DNA of 64,000 nucleotides from Draconibacterium aestuarii (lineage in GTDB: Bacteria; Bacteroidota; Bacteroidia; Bacteroidales; Prolixibacteraceae), in NCBI GenBank assembly GCA_026671195.1, contig JAPOHD010000015.1, forward strand, positions 1 through 64,000. The letters are read 5' to 3'. The position numbers and the translations under genes are program-made. The notes beneath the pieces are model-generated. The model had not been told where the DNA came from. It saw only the letters and a program-made list of their open reading frames with translations, and ran no database searches. The stretch's first letter is position 1; each line of letters opens with the position of its first letter. Below, piece after piece: positions 62,847 through 64,000 of this stretch.

Positions 62847-64000
62847 TTAAATCTGTTCCCAACCTTTCCGATAATTATGCCTTATCCACTCTTCGGTCAT
62901 GTGAAGTGCCGGCAGCGTGGTATAATCTTTTTTGAATTTAGGATCGCCATCCAACACCTCAAATTTATCTTGTGCCAATACTTTAATAGTATCGGAAGTA
63001 GAGATATTTTTAAATCGCATGTTTGGACCATCCCATTCAAGTTTGCGCTGTAAGCTTTGCAGACGCACGGCCAAAACTCCCATTACAACCGTTTCGTTTA
63101 ACGGTCCGGCGTAAGCAAAATTCGACGAAGCTTCTACCCTTGAACTCTTGCTTTCTTTACAAGCCCGAATCCAGTCCTGTTCGTGTCCGCCTTCCATGGC
63201 TGCCGATATTCTTCTAATTGATTTTTGAGGTTGCTCAAAGTTTGCCATTTCGCCTGTTGGAAGTAAAGTTGGATTTGCCGCATACGTGCCGCACATTATT
63301 TTGCCTTTTGTTCCATGGAAAATACAACCACCACTATCGTCTCCCATTTGTTCGCCATCTTTTAATTCATCGGGGCGCGGAGGCATAAAACCACCGTCGT
63401 ACCAATGAAGTGTAACTTCGGGCATAGCAACTTTGGGTAGGTTGTCCCTGCGTGGGAATTCATATTTTACAAACTCTGCATTCGGAGCCGATTCGTTATT
63501 AAATGGGGTGGAACTTGCCTGAACCGAAGACGGATATTGTAGGTTCAGAGCTTTAAACACCGGATCGATGATGTGACATCCCATGTCGCCTAGTGCGCCG
63601 GTTCCAAAATCCCACCAGCCCCGCCAGTTCCACGGATGATAAGTTGGATGATATTCACGCCATTGTGCCGGGCCAACAAATAAATCCCAATCCAGGTTTT
63701 TAGGAACACGTTTCCCTTTCTCTGGTTTCGATAAGCCTTGCGGCCAAATCGGACGGTTTGTCCAGGTATCAACATGGGTAACTTCTCCAATTGTTCCTGC
63801 CCAAATCCATTCGCAAATCTGCCGAATTCCTTCTGCTGAGTTTCCCTGGTTTCCCATTTGGGTGGCCACTCCATAGCGCTGTGCCGTTTCTGCCATTACC
63901 CTTGATTCGTATACAGAATGGGTGAGAGGTTTTTGGACAAAAGCATGCATCCCTTGTCGCATGGCCATTAAAGCGGGCAGTGCGTGTGTATGGTCCGGTG
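62847..64000 (-). CDS. Gfo/Idh/MocA-family oxidoreductase, 5' end beyond the window
   Basis: The C-terminal ~384 residues of an NAD(P)-dependent sugar-type oxidoreductase. In-frame codons continue to the window edge and read [28 protein letters not shown], the family's TPDHxH and EKP-like (here QKP) motifs, so the ATG at 63966-63968 is internal. Later features are [22 protein letters not shown] (catalytic His region) and a C-terminal block with [20 protein letters not shown] in place of EKP marks the subgroup common in Planctomycetota and Bacteroidota. The substrate is unknown. Confidence 0.93.
   Translation of the reverse strand, partial: PDHTHALPALMAMRQGMHAFVQKPLTHSVYESRVMAETAQRYGVATQMGNQGNSAEGIRQICEWIWAGTIGEVTHVDTWTNRPIWPQGLSKPEKGKRVPKNLDWDLFVGPAQWREYHPTYHPWNWRGWWDFGTGALGDMGCHIIDPVFKALNLQYPSSVQASSTPFNNESAPNAEFVKYEFPRRDNLPKVAMPEVTLHWYDGGFMPPRPDELKDGEQMGDDSGGCIFHGTKGKIMCGTYAANPTLLPTGEMANFEQPQKSIRRISAAMEGGHEQDWIRACKESKSSRVEASSNFAYAGPLNETVVMGVLAVRLQSLQRKLEWDGPNMRFKNISTSDTIKVLAQDKFEVLDGDPKFKKDYTTLPALHMTEEWIRHNYRKGWEQI

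Overview
The window looks like Bacteroidota DNA, most likely a marine or sediment member of the Bacteroidales/Marinilabiliales (Prolixibacteraceae-like; the family is an inference). Supporting signs are an AT-rich genome, a SusC/SusD pair with a hybrid two-component regulator, an RprX/RprY-type sensor pair, many SPII lipoproteins, DUF2391, DUF4783 and DUF3109 proteins, a rhomboid with the C-terminal extension seen in this phylum, and promoter candidates of the Bacteroidota type (TTG, about 17-21 bases, TAnnTTTG).

Layout. 1-16.4 kb is mostly housekeeping: a 5'-truncated sodium:solute symporter at the edge, a DUF2391 membrane protein, an overlapping sigma/anti-sigma/beta-solenoid operon (4386 down to 2024), a monooxygenase-fold protein coupled to an iron-type alcohol dehydrogenase, mutL, two rhomboid proteases, a DUF4783-YihY pair, rlmH, a very large NtrY-like histidine kinase and a phosphoribosyltransferase. 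16.6-39.9 kb is a polysaccharide utilisation locus: an HTCS regulator, a 1.1 kb intergenic region holding a 105-bp tandem repeat and a 36-codon membrane peptide, SusC, SusD, an attenuator-like hairpin, then five S1-type sulfatases interleaved with a GH128-like glycosidase, a GH2-like enzyme and a beta-helix lipoprotein. The target is probably a heavily sulfated marine polysaccharide. 40-47.4 kb carries an RprXY-like two-component system, a divergent charged secreted protein, a cupin, a GNAT, gpmI and a DUF3109 protein.

47.6-54.4 kb is the most unusual part: seven genes that together resemble a chaperone-usher fibre system but do not look like classical PapC/PapD or Bacteroidales type V (FimA/Mfa1) pili. 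They are three paralogous secreted small beta-proteins plus a fourth unrelated one, an Ig-like chaperone candidate, a 1001-residue outer-membrane barrel candidate with Ig-like front domains, carboxypeptidase-regulatory-like domains and a C-terminal SPOR domain, and a Cys-rich lipoprotein. The first subunit gene has a sigma-54-like promoter candidate and its own terminator; the cluster ends in a 21-bp-stem bidirectional terminator.

54.4-64 kb holds a sixth sulfatase with a C-terminal helical-repeat region, a VOC protein, an HD phosphohydrolase, an AMP-forming acyl-CoA synthetase, purM-prfA-pyrF, and the 3' part of a Gfo/Idh/MocA oxidoreductase running off the right edge. No rRNA, complete tRNA, CRISPR, transposase, integrase or phage gene was seen. 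All functions are read from sequence motifs without database searches.
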